Position numbers and translations under genes: made by a program. DNA of 64,000 bases from Trinickia violacea (GTDB lineage: Bacteria; Pseudomonadota; Gammaproteobacteria; Burkholderiales; Burkholderiaceae): assembly GCF_005280735.1 (NCBI RefSeq), contig NZ_CP040078.1, positions 2,046,001-2,110,000 of the forward strand, given 5' to 3'. Shown piece by piece: positions 51,434 to 61,451 of the stretch (position 1 is its first letter; each line of letters opens with the position of its first letter). Under the pieces are notes generated by a model. It was given only the letters and a program-made list of their open reading frames with translations, was not told the DNA's origin and searched no databases.

Positions 51434-53758
51434 ATGAACATGATGTCCAGCCAGGAAGTCGGCTTTGCCGATCTGCTCAAGAATGGTCTGACGCTCAAGC
51501 AGTTTCGCGATGCGATCCTTGCACGCACGGCGCAGACCGGTCACTACAACGGGCTCGAGCGGCTCGAGCTGCGCGAGAGCGACCCGATCCGCTACGAGAA
51601 GATGTTTTCCAAGCTGCGCGGGGGGCTCGTTCATGCGCGCGAAACCGCCAAGAAGATCGCGGCAAGCCCGATCGTCGAGCAGGAAGGCGAGCTCTGCTTC
51701 ACGCTCTACAACGCCGCGGGCGACTGCGTGCTCACGTCGACGGGGATCATCATCCATGTCGGCACGATGGGTGCGGCGATCAAGTACATGATCGAAAACA
51801 ACTGGGAGGCCAACCCCGGCATTCATCCCGGCGACATGTTCACGAACAACGACTGCTCGATCGGCAATGTCCATCCGTGCGATATCGCGACGATCGTGCC
51901 GATCTTCACGCACGGCAAGCTGGTCGGCTGGGTCGGCGGGGTGACGCACGTGATCGACACGGGCGCGGTGACGCCGGGTTCGATGTCGACGGGGCAGGTG
52001 CAGCGCTTCGGCGACGGCTACATGATCACGTGCCGCAAGACCGGCGTGAACGACACGCCGCTGCGCGACTGGCTGCACGAAAGCCAGCGTTCGGTTCGCA
52101 CGCCGAAGTACTGGATTCTCGACGAGCGCACCCGCATCGCGGGCTGCCACATGATCCGCAACCTGATCGAAGAAGTGATCGAAGACGAAGGGCTCGACGC
52201 CTACGAGAAGTTTGCTTATGAGGTGATCGAGGAAGGGCGCCGGGGCCTGCAGACGCGGATCAAGGCGACGACGCTGCCCGGCAAGTACCGCAAGGTCGCC
52301 TTCGTCGACGTTCCGTACAACCATCCCGACGTGCAGACCTCATCGGCATTCGCGAAGCTCGACTCGATCATGCACTCGCCCGTCGAGATGGAAATCCGCA
52401 AGGACGGCACCTGGCGTCTCGACTTCGACGGCGCGAGCCGCTGGGGCTGGCACTCGTACAACGCGCATCAGGTCGCGTTCACGAGCGGCATCTGGGTGAT
52501 GATGACGCAGACGCTCGTGCCGACCCAGCGCATCAACGACGGCGCCTATTTCGGCACGGAATTCCATCTGCCCAAGGGCGCGTGGATGAACCCGGACGAC
52601 CGCCGCACGGGCCATGCCTACGCCTGGCACTTTCTGGTCTCGGGCTGGAGCGCCTTGTGGCGGGGTCTGTCGCAGGCGTATTTCAGCCGCGGCTACCTCG
52701 AGGAAGTCAACGCGGGCAATGCCAATACCTCGAACTGGCTGCAGGGGGGCGGCATCAACCAGGATGGCGACATCCACGCCGTCAACAGCTTCGAAGCGTC
52801 GTCGTGCGGCACGGGCGCCTGTGCGATCAAGGATGGCCTCAATCACGCCGCCGCGATCTGGAATCCCGAAGGCGACATGGGCGACATCGAGATCTGGGAG
52901 ATGGCGGAGCCGTTGCTCTACCTCGGCCGCAACGTCAAGGCCAACTCGGGCGGCTACGGCAAATACCGCGGCGGCTGCGGCTTCGAAACGCTGCGCATGG
53001 TCTGGAAGGCGCAGGACTGGACCATGTTCTTCATGGGCAACGGCTACATGAACAGCGACTGGGGGCTGATGGGCGGCTACCCGGCCGCCACCGGCTACCG
53101 TTTCGAGGCGCACCGCACCGGCCTGAAGGAGCGCATCGCGCTGACCGAGAGCCTGCCGCTCGGCGGCGACACCAACCCGGATTTCCCCGACTACGAAAAC
53201 CACCTGAACGCCGGCGCGGTCGTCAAGCGCGACCAGCAGTGCATGACAACGGAGGACTGCTACAGCAACTACGACCTGTACCTGAACTACCTGCGCGGCG
53301 GTCCCGGCTTCGGCGATCCGCTCGACCGCGAGACCGACGCGATCGAGCGCGACCTGAACAATGCCGTGCTGCTGCCGGAGTACGCGCAGAAAGTGTATGG
53401 CGCAATCGCGACGAAGGACGCCAACGGCATCTGGACCGTCGATGCAAAAGCCACGGCGCTGCAGCGCATCGAGATCCGCAACGAGCGCCTCGCGCGCTCG
53501 CAACCGGTTCAGGAATGGATGAAGGGCGAGCGCGAGCGGATCTTGCTCAAGCATGCCTCGACACAGGTCCAGCACATGTTCGCCACGAGCTTCGGGCTCT
53601 CGACGAAGTTCGAGCAGCGGTTCCGGACGTTCTGGAATCTCCCCGAGTCCTGGACGCTCACCGAAGACGAGCTGGACGTGCCGACCTACGGCTCGAAGTT
53701 CCGCATGGACCTGTCGAAGATGCCCGACGTCAATACCGTGGTGCTGGTCGAAGAGTAA
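51434..53758 (+). CDS. acxB: Acetone carboxylase alpha subunit
   Basis: This 774-aa subunit is of the hydantoinase B family and holds the manganese carboxylation site. ATG 51434 follows AAGGAGACAG. Typical stretches are PGDMFTNNDCSIGNVHPCDI near residue 130, WVGGVTHVIDTGAVTPGSMS near residue 158, and FEASSCGTGACAIKDGLNHA near residue 451. Length matches known AcxB (about 776). It forms a complex with the beta and gamma subunits. Confidence 0.93.
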   Translation: MNMMSSQEVGFADLLKNGLTLKQFRDAILARTAQTGHYNGLERLELRESDPIRYEKMFSKLRGGLVHARETAKKIAASPIVEQEGELCFTLYNAAGDCVLTSTGIIIHVGTMGAAIKYMIENNWEANPGIHPGDMFTNNDCSIGNVHPCDIATIVPIFTHGKLVGWVGGVTHVIDTGAVTPGSMSTGQVQRFGDGYMITCRKTGVNDTPLRDWLHESQRSVRTPKYWILDERTRIAGCHMIRNLIEEVIEDEGLDAYEKFAYEVIEEGRRGLQTRIKATTLPGKYRKVAFVDVPYNHPDVQTSSAFAKLDSIMHSPVEMEIRKDGTWRLDFDGASRWGWHSYNAHQVAFTSGIWVMMTQTLVPTQRINDGAYFGTEFHLPKGAWMNPDDRRTGHAYAWHFLVSGWSALWRGLSQAYFSRGYLEEVNAGNANTSNWLQGGGINQDGDIHAVNSFEASSCGTGACAIKDGLNHAAAIWNPEGDMGDIEIWEMAEPLLYLGRNVKANSGGYGKYRGGCGFETLRMVWKAQDWTMFFMGNGYMNSDWGLMGGYPAATGYRFEAHRTGLKERIALTESLPLGGDTNPDFPDYENHLNAGAVVKRDQQCMTTEDCYSNYDLYLNYLRGGPGFGDPLDRETDAIERDLNNAVLLPEYAQKVYGAIATKDANGIWTVDAKATALQRIEIRNERLARSQPVQEWMKGERERILLKHASTQVQHMFATSFGLSTKFEQRFRTFWNLPESWTLTEDELDVPTYGSKFRMDLSKMPDVNTVVLVEE

Positions 53759-53797
53759 GGCCCGCCATTTACCGCGCAAACATTAGAGAGGCTGGAG

Positions 53798-54304
53798 ATG
53801 TCTACTTACACCAAGGAACAGATCAGGAACCTCGTCGAAGGCAAGCTCGACTGGGATACGACGCTGCGCATGCTGTCGATGCCCAAGGACGGCGAGCGCT
53901 TCCAGATGTACCTCGACGCGCTGCAGCGGAAGCTCGGCTGGAAGGACCGCATCGTGCTGCCGCTCGGACCGCACTTGTACATCGTGCAGCAGCAGGCGAC
54001 GAAGCAATGGGTCACGCAGTGCGACTGCGGCCACGTCTTTTGCGACTACCGCGAAAACTGGAAGCTGCAGGCGAACATTTTCGTGCGCGACTCCGAAGAG
54101 GCGATGGACGAGGTCTATCCGCGGCTGATGGCGCCCGACACGCAGTGGCAGGTGTACCGCGAGTACTACTGCCCCACGTGCGGCACGATGCACGATGTGG
54201 AGGCGCCGACGCCGTGGTACCCGGTCATCCACGACTTCGAGCCCGACATCGATGCGTTCTACTCCGAATGGATCAAGCTGCCCGTTCCGGAGCGGGTGGA
54301 TTGA
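53798..54304 (+). CDS. acxC: Acetone carboxylase gamma subunit
   Basis: This small subunit is 168 aa. It begins MSTYTKEQIRNLVEGKLDWD and shows four conserved cysteines in QCDCGHVFCDY and EYYCPTCGTMHD that may bind zinc. Length matches known AcxC (about 168). The gene follows acxB at 39 nt and ends before an intrinsic terminator. Confidence 0.93.
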   Translation: MSTYTKEQIRNLVEGKLDWDTTLRMLSMPKDGERFQMYLDALQRKLGWKDRIVLPLGPHLYIVQQQATKQWVTQCDCGHVFCDYRENWKLQANIFVRDSEEAMDEVYPRLMAPDTQWQVYREYYCPTCGTMHDVEAPTPWYPVIHDFEPDIDAFYSEWIKLPVPERVD

Positions 54305-54356
54305 TCTGAGGTTTGACGCAAGCGCCGCGTCGGCTGGCAAAGGCGGCGTTCGATTT

Positions 54357-54393
54357 CCGGCCGTTCGATTTTCGGACGGCCGGTTTGTTTTTT
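54357..54393 (+). terminator. Intrinsic terminator after acxABC
   Basis: The stem CCGGCCGT/ACGGCCGG is followed by TTTGTTTTTT. It separates the structural genes from acxR. Confidence 0.88.
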
Positions 54394-54641
54394 GGACGGT
54401 CGCAGCCGAACGTGCCACGGGATTCAGGCGACGCCGCTATCCCGCGACCTGGCTCGACCATTGCTTCTTCGGGAGTCGCCGCTGACTCATACCGCGGCGT
54501 GGGATCGGAGTACGATGTCCGCAGCACACCCCCCGGCTCAGCACGGCCGGGCGATCCCAGCGTTTCCAGAATAAGGGCCCTCAGACGGCCTTACGGTTCG
54601 CCCGCCCGCGAGCCGCTTTGCATGGGACACAGGAGACACGC

Positions 54642-56669
54642 ATGCAAGAGACACGCACGCCCATGGACTGGTTTTCCAGCCCCGAGCACGACGCCAGCAT
54701 CATGGCCGCTTGGGAGCATCTGGTGGGCGGCAGCGAATGGCACTCCACCGACGTGCGCGGCGTCGTCGACGATTCGTGGCAGCGCTGTCTCGTCAGCCAC
54801 GTCGATCCCGGAGCCGACCGCGCGCCCCCGCCGCTCGACGAGGACCATTTGGTTCAGTGGCAGGCGACGAACACGCGGCTCATCAACGTGAGCCTGCCGC
54901 TCATGCAGCAGACCCGCGAGCTGCTCTCGCAGACCGGCACGGTGATGCTGCTGGCCGATCCGGACGGCATGATCCTGCAGCACGAAGGCGACATGCGGAT
55001 TCTGGAGCCGGCGCGCGAAGTCGGACTCGTGCCCGGCTGCAACTGGACCGAACACACCTGCGGTACGAATGCGATCGGCACCGCGCTCGCGCTGAGGCAG
55101 CCGGTGCAGATTCACGGTGCCGAACACTTCTGCGCAGGCATCAAGCGCTGGACCTGTGCGGCAACGGTCATCCGCGATCCGCTCGACGGCCACGTGCTCG
55201 GTGTGATCGACGTGTCGGGGCTCGCGGATACCTACAGCCGGTATAGCCTTGCGCTCACCGTGTCGCTGGCCGGACGCATCGAGAGCCGTCTGGCCAAGGA
55301 CGCGATGGAGCGCCGCCTGCGCCTTCTCGATCGCTGCGCGGCGCGCTTCGGCTCCCATGGCACCGACGCGGTGCTCATCGTCGACGAGCGCGGGCGGCTC
55401 GTCAAAGCGAACCCGCAGGTCGTGCCCGCGCTGCGCCGGCTCGGGTTCGACGTGCCGCTCGACGCCGGATACGTGCTGCCGGGTATCGACGCCGGCATGG
55501 GGGGAGCCGCATCCTCGGCCGCGCCCCCGTGGTTGCGGTATGCCCAAATCGAAACGCTGAGCGAAGGCAACGTGGTGCTCGGTTTCATGATCGTGATACC
55601 GGGAGCGCCGCGTATGCGCGGCGCTGTAACGACTCCCTGCGGACGCGACCGGCAACGCAGCGCCGCGGACGCATTCGAGCGCGTCGTCGGAGACAGCCGC
55701 ACGTTGCGCGCGGCGGTCGACAGGGCGCGCCAGCTGGCGGCCTCGAAGGTCCCCGTGCTGCTGCTCGGCGAGACCGGTGTCGGCAAGGAGCTCTTCGCAC
55801 AGGGCATTCATCAGGCAAGCGAGCGGGCCGAGGGGCCGTTCGTCGCGCTCAACTGCGGCGGGCTGTCGAGGGACTTGCTCGCGAGCGAGCTCTTTGGCTA
55901 CGCGGAGGGGGCGTTCACCGGCGCACGCAAATCGGGGGCGGCCGGCAAGATCGAAGCCGCCGATGGCGGCACGCTGTTTCTCGACGAGATCGGTGAAATG
56001 CCGCTCGATATCCAGCCGCACCTGCTTCGCGTGCTCGAGGAAAACGAGATCTACCGGCTCGGCGAGAACACGCCGCGCAAGGTGAACTTCCGCCTCGTCG
56101 CCGCGACGCACCGCGACCTGAAGGATGCGATCGCGAAGGGCGCGTTCCGCATGGACCTGTTCTACCGGATCGCCGTCACGACCGTCTCGATTCCGAGCCT
56201 GCGCGAGCGCACCGAGGACCTGCCGGCCCTCATCGCACACTGGATCGCCCATCTGAGCGAGTGCTACGGCCTGCCCGCCAGGAAGTTCGACGACGATGCC
56301 TATGCCCGCCTGCTGAGCTATGCGTGGCCGGGCAACGTGCGGGAGTTGCGCAATGCGATCGAGGGTTCGCTGCTGCTTGCCGAGGGCGATCTGATCACCG
56401 CGGACAAACTGCCCGTGGAAATTGGCGCGGCCGCCGCCTTCGCCGTTCGCGCAGCGCAGCCGTTGACGAGCCAGCCCGGCCCGGCCGCAGCCGCTTCGCT
56501 CAAGATGGCCGAAGCCGAAACGATCCGCCGCGTGCTGGCCCAGCATGCCGGCAATCTCACGCAAGCCGCCAACCAGTTGGGGATCGCCAAAAGCACGCTC
56601 TATGAAAAGATCCGCCGGTACAACCTGCTGGAAGCGGTCAGCGATGTGCGCCGGCGCGGCGCGGAGTGA
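54642..56669 (+). CDS. acxR: Sigma-54-dependent activator AcxR/AcoR-like
   Basis: This is a 675-aa enhancer-binding protein. ATG 54642 follows AGGAG; the open frame starting at TTG 54618 is less likely. The N-terminal GAF-type sensor includes CNWTEHTCGTNAIGTALALR near residue 128. The AAA+ domain has GETGVGKE (about 377), ELFGYAEGAFTGARKSG with the sigma-54-contacting GAFTGA loop, and GGTLFLDEIGEMPLDIQPHL. A Fis-type helix-turn-helix (NLTQAANQLGIAKSTLYEKI) closes it. It probably activates acxABC in response to a ketone. Confidence 0.93.
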   Translation: MQETRTPMDWFSSPEHDASIMAAWEHLVGGSEWHSTDVRGVVDDSWQRCLVSHVDPGADRAPPPLDEDHLVQWQATNTRLINVSLPLMQQTRELLSQTGTVMLLADPDGMILQHEGDMRILEPAREVGLVPGCNWTEHTCGTNAIGTALALRQPVQIHGAEHFCAGIKRWTCAATVIRDPLDGHVLGVIDVSGLADTYSRYSLALTVSLAGRIESRLAKDAMERRLRLLDRCAARFGSHGTDAVLIVDERGRLVKANPQVVPALRRLGFDVPLDAGYVLPGIDAGMGGAASSAAPPWLRYAQIETLSEGNVVLGFMIVIPGAPRMRGAVTTPCGRDRQRSAADAFERVVGDSRTLRAAVDRARQLAASKVPVLLLGETGVGKELFAQGIHQASERAEGPFVALNCGGLSRDLLASELFGYAEGAFTGARKSGAAGKIEAADGGTLFLDEIGEMPLDIQPHLLRVLEENEIYRLGENTPRKVNFRLVAATHRDLKDAIAKGAFRMDLFYRIAVTTVSIPSLRERTEDLPALIAHWIAHLSECYGLPARKFDDDAYARLLSYAWPGNVRELRNAIEGSLLLAEGDLITADKLPVEIGAAAAFAVRAAQPLTSQPGPAAAASLKMAEAETIRRVLAQHAGNLTQAANQLGIAKSTLYEKIRRYNLLEAVSDVRRRGAE

Positions 56670-56810
56670 CACACTTGATGTCCCAAGACGGAACAGGCCC
56701 TTCTTCGTGAGGCAGCAGGTCTGCGCGGGGGGGCGGCAAGCGCAGCGCCGGCGGCGCCCGGAAGCGCGCTCGTTCCCGCCCGTGTGCAAGCGGCCGCCTA
56801 CGCGCGATGC

Positions 56811-57053
56811 TCAAGCCGCGCGCCTGAACACGTTGAGGGTCGGCTGATTGGCCGGCGGTGGATAGACGCACCACGACCCGTCTCGATGCTGAAAGAAGAC
56901 GATCACATAAGGACAAAGCGGCCGCGATACGCTAACGCAGCGCGATGCGCCGGGTAACGCGCGAGGCGCTCGCGAGACATGAACCGATGCGGCCTGTGTG
57001 GCGCCGAACCATTTTTCGATCTGCGTGCGCAGGGAATGGCCATCGTGCTTCAT
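56811..57053 (-). CDS. Hypothetical 80-aa protein
   Basis: I do not recognise it. ATG 57053 follows AAGGAGACGG, which supports a real gene; the frame is open upstream but without a better start. The N-terminus is helical (LRTQIEKWFGATQAASVHVS) and the C-terminus shows PYVIVFFQHRDGSWCVYPPP. No signal peptide or membrane segment is visible. It is convergent with acxR (141-nt gap). Confidence 0.65.
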   Translation of the reverse strand: MKHDGHSLRTQIEKWFGATQAASVHVSRAPRALPGASRCVSVSRPLCPYVIVFFQHRDGSWCVYPPPANQPTLNVFRRAA

Positions 57054-57393
57054 TTCCGTCTCCTTCGATAGCCGCATGCTGTGTCGCATTCCCTTAGAAG
57101 CGCTGATCAATCGCGGCTTTGGCCATATCGATGCAATTGCCGTGCCGGTCATCAAGCAAGCCTGCGCCTGCTTCATCTTCGAATCCTTCATGTCCGCGAG
57201 CGCCTGGGCGGCGACATGTTGAGGGCCGGCTTCGCGCGAAGAAGATAACGAGCTTGTAATGCGAGGGTCAGCTTCGGGACAGCGGCCGCTTTCCAAAATG
57301 ATGACAACTCTTCATCGACATCGACGCCGATGGAGGGCCTAAAGGCCCCGTTCATGGTGAATGCGGCCGCTACGCTCTCGAAGGAGACACATC
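57054..57393. other. 340-nt gap before the DUF4148 gene
   Basis: No credible gene is seen. It contains the divergent promoters of the two small genes on either side. No boxes were assigned. Confidence 0.35.
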
Positions 57394-57720
57394 ATGAAAG
57401 CACTGATCCAGGCCGTCCTGATTTCCTGCGCACTGGCCGCGCCCGCATTCGCGTTCGCTCAATCGACCAACGCGCCGGTGACGCGCGCCGAAGTGAAAGC
57501 CGATCTCGTCCGGGTCGAGCAAGCCGGCTATCGTCCGCAAGCGAACGATGTGAACTATCCGGCCGACATTCAGGCCGCCGAGGCGAAGATCGCGGCGCAG
57601 CAGACGTCACCCGAGGCGTCCTCGGTGGGTGGTGTGGCGATGACGGGTACTTCGCAAGCCGGCGCGCCGATGGCGTCGCTTGCGCTGAACGACGCGCAGT
57701 CGCTGTATGCGCATCATTGA
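57394..57720 (+). CDS. DUF4148 small periplasmic protein
   Basis: The 108-aa protein has a signal peptide, MKALIQAVLISCALAAPAFA, with cleavage near AFAQ. The core VTRAEVKADLVRVEQAGYRP then DVNYPADIQAAEAKIAAQ is the DUF4148 pattern, a family expanded in Burkholderia and relatives. Function is unknown. ATG 57394 follows AAGGAGACAC. Confidence 0.9.
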   Translation: MKALIQAVLISCALAAPAFAFAQSTNAPVTRAEVKADLVRVEQAGYRPQANDVNYPADIQAAEAKIAAQQTSPEASSVGGVAMTGTSQAGAPMASLALNDAQSLYAHH

Positions 57721-57816
57721 GCGCGCCTCATGGGTGCATTCGCGGGCCGCAATCGCGCCCGCTGAAGCAGGGACTAGCCGCGCGCCGAGCTTCCTCTCGG
57801 CGTGCGGCTTAGCACT

Positions 57817-58584
57817 TCATGCGCTCTTGAACCGCGCCGCAAGCTGCTCCGCACCACGCCCGAGAATGCCGACATCCGAACCGACCGCCGTGAACGTGCA
57901 GCCGAGTTCGATATAGCGCCGCGCGAGCGCTTCATCGGGCGTCAGAATGCCCGCGGGCTTACCGGCCGCCACGATGCGGCGGATCGAATCCTCGATGACC
58001 GCCTGCACGTCCGGGTGCTTGATCTCGCCGACATGGCCGAGCGCGGCGGCGAGGTCTCCGGGGCCGATGAACACGCCGTCGATCCCCTCGACAGCGGCGA
58101 TGCGCTCGAGATTGTCCAGGCCGAGCCGGCTCTCGATCTGCACGAGCACGCACAGCTCGCTCGCGCATCGCTTCGGATAGTCCGCCACGCGGCCGAACCC
58201 GGACGCGCGCGACGCGGACGCATACCCGCGCACGCCTTCCGGCGGATAGCGCGTATACGCCACCGCGTTGCGCGCTTCTTCTTCGGTCTCGACGTACGGA
58301 ATCAGCAGCGTCTGCACGCCGATATCGAGCAGGCGCTTGATCGTCACCATCTCGTTCCAGGGCGGCCGTACGATCGGATGCGTGCTGGAACCCATCGTCG
58401 CTTGCAGTTGGCTATGCACCATCGGCAGCTCGTTCGGCGCGTGCTCCATGTCGAGCAGCAGCCAGTCGAAACCGGCGCCGGCGAGCAGCTCGACCGAGCC
58501 GTGGCTCGCGAGGCTCGACCACAGGCCGATCTGTTGCTTGCGCGCGGCAAGCGCGTGCTTGAAGGGGTTGTCGGGCAGCTTCAT
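57817..58584 (-). CDS. HpcH/HpaI-family aldolase
   Basis: This 255-aa metal-dependent aldolase is a paralogue of the one at 18671-19474. Shared motifs are DWLLLDMEHAPNEL, a VRGYASASRASGFG loop, CVLVQIESRLGLDNL and VFIGPGDLAAALG. It is last in a minus-strand operon with hydroxypyruvate isomerase, reductase and uronate dehydrogenase genes, so a keto-deoxy-aldarate is the likely substrate. The exact substrate is not readable. Confidence 0.87.
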   Translation of the reverse strand: MKLPDNPFKHALAARKQQIGLWSSLASHGSVELLAGAGFDWLLLDMEHAPNELPMVHSQLQATMGSSTHPIVRPPWNEMVTIKRLLDIGVQTLLIPYVETEEEARNAVAYTRYPPEGVRGYASASRASGFGRVADYPKRCASELCVLVQIESRLGLDNLERIAAVEGIDGVFIGPGDLAAALGHVGEIKHPDVQAVIEDSIRRIVAAGKPAGILTPDEALARRYIELGCTFTAVGSDVGILGRGAEQLAARFKSA

Positions 58585-58645
58585 CGTGCGTTTCCTATCT
58601 GTGAGCTTGACGTGAGCTTGAGTGAGGGCGGGCTGAAGACTGGCT

Positions 58646-59458
58646 TTAGCGCGCCCGATTGCGGCGTTCCTGCGGCGTGAAGTCGAAGCTGGCGAAGCTG
58701 CCGCCTTGATAGCGCTGTGCGGTGGCGTCGCGCGGATTCGGCTTTGCGAGAATCTCCGCGGCGTAGTCTTCCGCGTTCTGGCGCGGCTTGTAGCCGAGGC
58801 GCGCGGCGCCCGAGTTGTCCCAGTAGCTGCGCGTATTGTTCGAGACGCCCCAGACCACCTGAAAGCCGAGATCGGGCACCTCGATCGACAGCTCGATCAG
58901 CTGCAGCAGATCGTCGAAACCGAGCCACGTGCTCAGGTGGCGGAACTCCGTCGGCTTTTCGATGCAGCTGCCGATGCGAATGCACACGCTTTCGATGCCG
59001 TGCTTGTCCCAGTAGAGGCGCGCGAGTCCTTCGCCCCACATCTTGCTGAGCCCGTAAAAGCCATCGGGCCGGAAATCGCAATCGAGCGCGAGCGTGTCCT
59101 CGACCGGGTGCATGCCGATCGCGTGATTGGAGCTCGCGAAGATGATGCGGCGCACGCCATGACGGCGCGCGCCTTCGTACACTTCGACGAGCCCGCGCAG
59201 ATTGTTCTCGATGATTTCCGGCAGCGGACGTTCGACGCTCGTGCCCGCCATGTGGATGAGCACGTCGACGCCTTCGAGCAGCCGGTCGACCACGGCCGGA
59301 TCGCGCAGATCGCCGTGCATGACATCCTCGCCGTCGACGAGCGGTTCCAGAGGCCGCGTACCGGCCGCCGAGCGCAGGTTCACGCCGCGCCCCAACAGCG
59401 CTTGGCGCAACACGCTGCCAAGCTGGCCGGCCGCGCCGCTCAATGCAATTTTCTTCAT
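58646..59458 (-). CDS. udh: Uronate dehydrogenase
   Basis: This 270-aa short-chain-type dehydrogenase oxidises galacturonate or glucuronate to the aldaro-lactone with NAD. Rossmann motif GAAGQLG is at 8-14, and catalytic Tyr135 and Lys139 lie in FYGLSKMWGE. The FASSNHAIGMHP strand and HLSTWLGFDDLLQLIELSIE region fit the Udh group. Length matches (about 267). The lactone is expected to be opened by the SMP-30-type lactonase on the divergent side. Confidence 0.87.
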   Translation of the reverse strand: MKKIALSGAAGQLGSVLRQALLGRGVNLRSAAGTRPLEPLVDGEDVMHGDLRDPAVVDRLLEGVDVLIHMAGTSVERPLPEIIENNLRGLVEVYEGARRHGVRRIIFASSNHAIGMHPVEDTLALDCDFRPDGFYGLSKMWGEGLARLYWDKHGIESVCIRIGSCIEKPTEFRHLSTWLGFDDLLQLIELSIEVPDLGFQVVWGVSNNTRSYWDNSGAARLGYKPRQNAEDYAAEILAKPNPRDATAQRYQGGSFASFDFTPQERRNRAR

Positions 59459-59537
59459 AGTGCAGATCCTTTCATGCCGAGCATGCCGCGGAACACGACG
59501 AGCAGCGGCCAGCTCGTCGCGAGGCCGTGCAGCATGT

Positions 59538-60431
59538 TCAAGCCTTGGGTGCGTCGGTCGTGTAATTCGCCATCAACTCGAGCGCGCGAACGATCGCCGA
59601 GTGATCCCACGCCTTGCCGCCCTGCGCCGCGCACGCATTGAACAGCTGCTGCGTGCTGGCGGTATTGGGCAAGGCCATGCCGAGGCTGCGCGCGCAATCG
59701 AGCGCGAGATTGAGGTCCTTCTGATGCAGCTCGACGCGAAAGCCCGGATCGAAGGTGCGCTTGATCATGCGTTCGCCGTGCACTTCGAGCACGCGCGACG
59801 AGGCAAAGCCGCCCATCAGCGCTTCGCGCACCTTGGCCGGATCGGCGCCCGCCTTGGCGGCGAACAGCAGCGCCTCGCCGACCGCCTCGATGTTGAGCGC
59901 GACGATGATCTGATTGGCGACCTTGGCGGTCTGGCCGTCGCCGTTGCCGCCGACCAGCGTGATGTTCTTGCCCATCAGCTCGAACAGCGGCTTGGCGCGC
60001 TCGAAGGCGGCTTGCGGGCCGCCCACCATGATCGTGAGCGTCGCCGCCTTCGCGCCGACTTCGCCGCCCGACACCGGCGCGTCGAGATAGTCGCAGCCAA
60101 GGGCGTTGATCCGCTCGGCGAACACGCGTGTTTCGATCGGCGAGATCGAGCTCATGTCGATCACGAGCTTGCCGGGCGCGAGGCCGGCGGCGACGCCGTT
60201 TTCTCCGAAGAGGGCGTCGGCCACGTTGGGCGTGTCGGGCACCATAGTGATGATGATGTCGGCGGCAAGCGCGACCGCCTTCGCGCTCTCGCACGCGGTC
60301 GCGCCCGCCGCCACCAGCTCGGCGGGCACCGTGCGGCGCGTGTAGGCAAAGAGCTCGTGCCCGCCTTTTTGCAGGTTCAGTGCCATCGGGGTGCCCATGA
60401 TCCCGAGCCCGATAAAGCCGATCTTGCTCAT
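59538..60431 (-). CDS. garR: 2-hydroxy-3-oxopropionate (tartronate semialdehyde) reductase
   Basis: This is a 297-aa beta-hydroxyacid dehydrogenase. The NAD(P)-binding start KIGFIGLGIMGTPMALNLQK, substrate-binding DAPVSGGEVGA and the catalytic Lys helix GDGQTAKVANQIIVALN are all present. It reduces tartronate semialdehyde, the aldolase product, to glycerate. It lies 41 nt after the isomerase gene in the same operon. Confidence 0.9.
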   Translation of the reverse strand: MSKIGFIGLGIMGTPMALNLQKGGHELFAYTRRTVPAELVAAGATACESAKAVALAADIIITMVPDTPNVADALFGENGVAAGLAPGKLVIDMSSISPIETRVFAERINALGCDYLDAPVSGGEVGAKAATLTIMVGGPQAAFERAKPLFELMGKNITLVGGNGDGQTAKVANQIIVALNIEAVGEALLFAAKAGADPAKVREALMGGFASSRVLEVHGERMIKRTFDPGFRVELHQKDLNLALDCARSLGMALPNTASTQQLFNACAAQGGKAWDHSAIVRALELMANYTTDAPKA

Positions 60432-60472
60432 GCTAAGAATCCTTGTGACCGTCAGTCACTTTGAAGCGCCGC

Positions 60473-61261
60473 TCACGCGGCCGGTTGAAGATAGTTCGCG
60501 GCCCAGCCGAGACCGGCGGCGGTCGTCGACGCAGGCTTGTACTCGCAACCCACCCAGCCGTCGTAGCCGATTCGATCGAGGTGGGCAAACAGGAACGGAT
60601 AGTTGATCTCACCGGTTCCCGGTTCGTTGCGGCCCGGGTTGTCGGCAAGCTGGATGTGCGCGATGCGGGCCAGGTGCTTGGAGAGAGTCGCGGCCAGCTC
60701 GCCCTCCATGCGCTGCATGTGATAGATGTCGTATTGCAGGTAGACGTTGTCGCTGCCGCTCGCGGCGATCAGATCGAGCGCCTGCCGCGTGCCGCAAACA
60801 TAGAAGCCGGGGATGTCGTAGGTGTTGATCGGCTCGATCAGCAGGCGGATGCCGGCGGCGGCCAATGCGGAAGCGGCGAACTTGACGTTGGCCACGAAGG
60901 TGTCGCGAACCTTGTCCGCCGCGATACCGCTTGGCGCGATGCCCGCGAGCACGTTCAACTGCTTGCAGCCGAGCGCTCGAGCGTACTCGATCGCCGTTCC
61001 CACTCCGTCCTGGAACTCGCCCACCCGATCCGGCAGGCACGCAATGCCGCGCTCGCCGCCGGCCCAATCACCCGCCGGCAGGTTGTGAAGGACTTGCGCC
61101 AAGCCGTGCTGGTTTAGCAGATCGGCAAGCTGGGATGAGTCGTATGCGTAGGGAAAGAGGTACTCGACGCCTTTGAAGCCGGCACGGGCGGCCGCTGCGA
61201 AGCGGTCCGGAAAGTCGACCTCGCCGAACAGCATCGTGAGGTTCGCGCAGAATTTCGTCAT
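60473..61261 (-). CDS. hyi: Hydroxypyruvate isomerase
   Basis: This 262-aa TIM-barrel isomerase interconverts hydroxypyruvate and tartronate semialdehyde. ATG 61261 is chosen (MTKFCANLTMLFGEVDFPDR); the preceding CACCTCC is not a good ribosome site, so an upstream TTG at 61279 remains possible. Metal-site motifs are LLIEPINTYDIPGFYVCG, VYLQYDIYHMQRMEG and GYDGWVGCEYKP. It is the first gene of the minus-strand operon. Confidence 0.88.
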   Translation of the reverse strand: MTKFCANLTMLFGEVDFPDRFAAAARAGFKGVEYLFPYAYDSSQLADLLNQHGLAQVLHNLPAGDWAGGERGIACLPDRVGEFQDGVGTAIEYARALGCKQLNVLAGIAPSGIAADKVRDTFVANVKFAASALAAAGIRLLIEPINTYDIPGFYVCGTRQALDLIAASGSDNVYLQYDIYHMQRMEGELAATLSKHLARIAHIQLADNPGRNEPGTGEINYPFLFAHLDRIGYDGWVGCEYKPASTTAAGLGWAANYLQPAA

Positions 61262-61356
61262 GGAGGTGTCTCGCTGCAAACGTACGGCCAGCCGGGTAGG
61301 GCAGATGCGCTGCCGTCCCGCTCGCGATGTAAGGCATCATCACCTTTTCGTGAGTA

Positions 61357-61371
61357 AGTTGTCAAGCAAGT
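61357..61371. promoter_or_regulatory. Weak copy of the uronate-locus inverted repeat, upstream of hyi
   Basis: AGTTG-N5-CAAGT resembles the two stronger sites at 61433-61451 and 62558-62576. It lies 96 nt upstream of hyi, so the same regulator may control this operon. Confidence 0.35.
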
Positions 61372-61432
61372 ATGAGCTGGGTAGTGGCTTTCCCTTATGC
61401 GCACGGAGCCAGCCCACTCGCTTGACCGGGTC

Positions 61433-61451
61433 AATGTTGTATAGCAACAAT
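61433..61451. promoter_or_regulatory. Inverted repeat AATGTTG-N5-CAACAAT, likely operator
   Basis: It matches the site at 62558-62576 except for one base. Such TTG/CAA palindromes are typical of FadR-type GntR regulators. It lies 70 nt before the lactonase gene. Confidence 0.65.
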